Shown here one piece after another: positions 62,601-64,000 of a DNA stretch of 64,000 bases (positions within the stretch are counted from its first letter, which is position 1; every line of letters starts with the position of its first letter). The notes under the pieces were generated by a model. It did no database searches and was not told where the DNA came from. It saw only the letters and a program-made list of their open reading frames with translations. Both the position numbers and the translations under genes were made by a program. Origin of the DNA: Pollenia angustigena (lineage: Eukaryota > Arthropoda > Insecta > Diptera > Polleniidae); the NCBI GenBank assembly GCA_930367215.1, contig OV884056.1, forward strand, positions 279,168,067-279,232,066, given 5' to 3'.

Positions 62601-64000
62601 ATTTAAAGCGGGGGGCCCCCTGCTACAGGCAGAGAAATTATTTAAATTTGGTGACTACCAAATTTATAAGATAATTGTAAATTGTTTTAGATAAATGAAA
62701 CACCTACTTTAATCGAATCATTAGATTCTAATGGTAAATTTTTACCAATAACATCGCAAATTTGTCTTGAAATTTTTTCCGTTATCGACAACTCAGAAGT
62801 TTTCTTAAAGAATTCTGTCATGTTATCGATAACTCAGATATTTCATAGAAAACGTTGTAGTTGCATTGAAAACTTAAAAATTTGCCGAAATGTAGTTGTA
62901 TTTAAAACTTACAAAGGTTTTTGCGAAAAATTTGGTGTAATTAGTTTATGAGTTTTTTCTTGAACTGTTCATGGTTTTTAATCCAAATTTTATAATTTTT
63001 TATTTTTATGAAGAAAGGAAAAATTTGCAATTTAATTGAAAACTTAAACATTTTTAAAGAAAACTGTCATTGCATTTAAAATATTTTGGGGGGCCCCAGT
63101 TTTAGGCGCAGAAATTATTTTCGTAAGGTACTTCAATCTCAGGGCAACATTTTTTTCATGTTGTTTTAGTTCAAAACCCGATGACTTTGACATTATCGTT
63201 TAAAATTTATATACAATTTTAATAATAAAAAAATGTTGCATTGTTATCGGTAACTTAAACATTTTCATAGAAAATTTAGTGATGTTATCAATGAGTTAGA
63301 AATTCTTACAAAAAATTTGGCACGTTGTCGATTATTCTAACATTTTTGGAGAAAATTCTAATTGTTATTTAAAACTTAAAACTTTTTATAGAATGTATAG
63401 AATCACAGATCTATCGGGTGATTTAGGAAAGTTTAAAAAAAAACACATAAAATTCAGAAAAATGCATGAAATCTTTATTTGAATCGATAGTACGGTCCAT
63501 ATAACTTAATGTTTGAAGATTATTTCATGCAAATGTTGAACGTGACTGCGCCTCAAATGGTCCGTCCGCTTACTCCAGTTTTGGCATACTCTTTCCAACA
63601 TTTCGGCCGGTATCTCATGAATAAATGCTTCAATTTTGTCTTCCAATGCATCAATTGAAGCGGGCATGTGTATAAAGAAATGAGCTTTAACATAGCCCCA
63701 CAAAAAATAGTCTAAAGGCATTAAATTGCAAGATCTAGGCGGCCAATTGACCGGTCCCGAACTCGCCTCTCAATAAGTCCATTGTTAAGCGTGCTGTGTG
63801 GCATGTGGCACCGTCTTGCTCGATAGCTTAAAAATTTGTATATATACAATGTGTTATTGTTGTCCCGATAACTCAAGAATTTTCATAAAAAAGGTTGCAA
63901 TGTTATCGATAAAATTCAACAGAAAATTTTGTAATGCTATCCATTTATAGAAATTTTGTGATGCTATCAATAAGTTAGAACTTTTTACATGAAATTTTGC
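62601..64000. repeat. Degenerate repeat field (TTATCGATAACT and GGGGGGCCCC motifs)
   Basis: GTTATCGATAACTCA-type words followed by ATTTTCATAGAAAATTTTG-type words recur with loose 50-60-bp spacing from about 62770 to 63400. They resume after the mariner fragment to the window end. GGGGGGCCCC and AGGCGCAGAAATTATTTTCG near 63090 repeat the block at 62611-62645. Too diverged to define a unit by eye. Confidence 0.6.
63412..63819 (-). mobile_element. DD41D mariner, 3' half, truncated
   Basis: Starts TATCGGGTGATTTAGG and follows the family 1 3' end: AATCGATAGTACGGTCCATA, TTATTTCATGCAAATGTTGA. Minus frame 63506-63721 gives PLDYFLWGYVKAHFFIHMPA (third Asp), LEDKIEAFIHEIPAEMLERV and the C-terminal HLHEIIFKH. 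This C-terminus is intact, unlike in the 11821 copy. Homology stops abruptly at about 63819, inside GCACCGTCTTG. Confidence 0.88.

Overview
This is a strongly AT-rich animal intergenic or intronic window with no intact host protein-coding gene that I can recognise. It is made almost entirely of old and young transposable elements, many inserted into one another. The repeat content points to a higher fly (Diptera, Brachycera). It includes dispersed elements with GTCC/GTCT tracts and a conserved head, like the dipteran 'mini-me' (Helitron-like) repeats. It also includes mariner transposases with the DD41D signature first known from tephritid flies, a Jockey-type non-LTR retrotransposon, and many hAT, piggyBac and PIF-like elements. 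The species cannot be fixed from the sequence.

Layout. 1-7.8 kb: a small inverted-terminal MITE, a perfect 63-bp-arm palindrome, a mini-me-like copy with a 153-bp tandem core, a tRNA-derived SINE, and a minus-strand mariner split by a MITE and by a 2.5-kb hAT-type element that itself holds another insertion. 9.1-14.2 kb: a mariner fragment, a duplicated mini-me-like copy, an internally deleted DD41D mariner and a TTAA-flanked element. 14.3-15.7 kb: a transposon-poor stretch with the best candidate for a host exon (about 14289-14474). 16.0-20.8 kb: a 4.8-kb hAT with an 8-bp target-site duplication and a decayed minus-strand transposase, broken by a smaller hAT and by a 5'-truncated non-LTR element whose 3' UTR carries a further MITE. 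21-29.3 kb: mini-me-like copies, a second deleted DD41D mariner, a 0.95-kb hAT, and a three-deep hAT-in-hAT-in-hAT nest with 8-bp duplications at each level. 29.6-40.5 kb: a TA-flanked element holding a 0.87-kb foldback element with a 9-bp duplication, two copies of a 670-bp element, and a mariner holding a second 1.28-kb foldback element with a 9-bp duplication. 41-49 kb: SINE, palindromic MITEs, a 154-bp mariner-derived MITE and a 403-bp tandem duplication. 49.7-51.9 kb: a piggyBac relic with a recognisable transposase domain. 52-61.4 kb: mariner relics and mini-me-like copies with several layers of insertions. 62.6-64 kb: a degenerate short-period repeat field interrupted by a truncated DD41D mariner.

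The elements do not act together as a pathway. What the window records is an insertion history that can be ordered from target-site duplications. The least ordinary items are the two 9-bp-duplication foldback elements (30222-31090 and 37294-38575). They share an internal array of about 82-bp units rich in CCGGCC/GGCCGG palindromes, but have different terminal repeats. Other unusual items are the perfect long hairpin at 560-710, the deletion-derivative series of the DD41D mariner, and the candidate exon near 14.4 kb.
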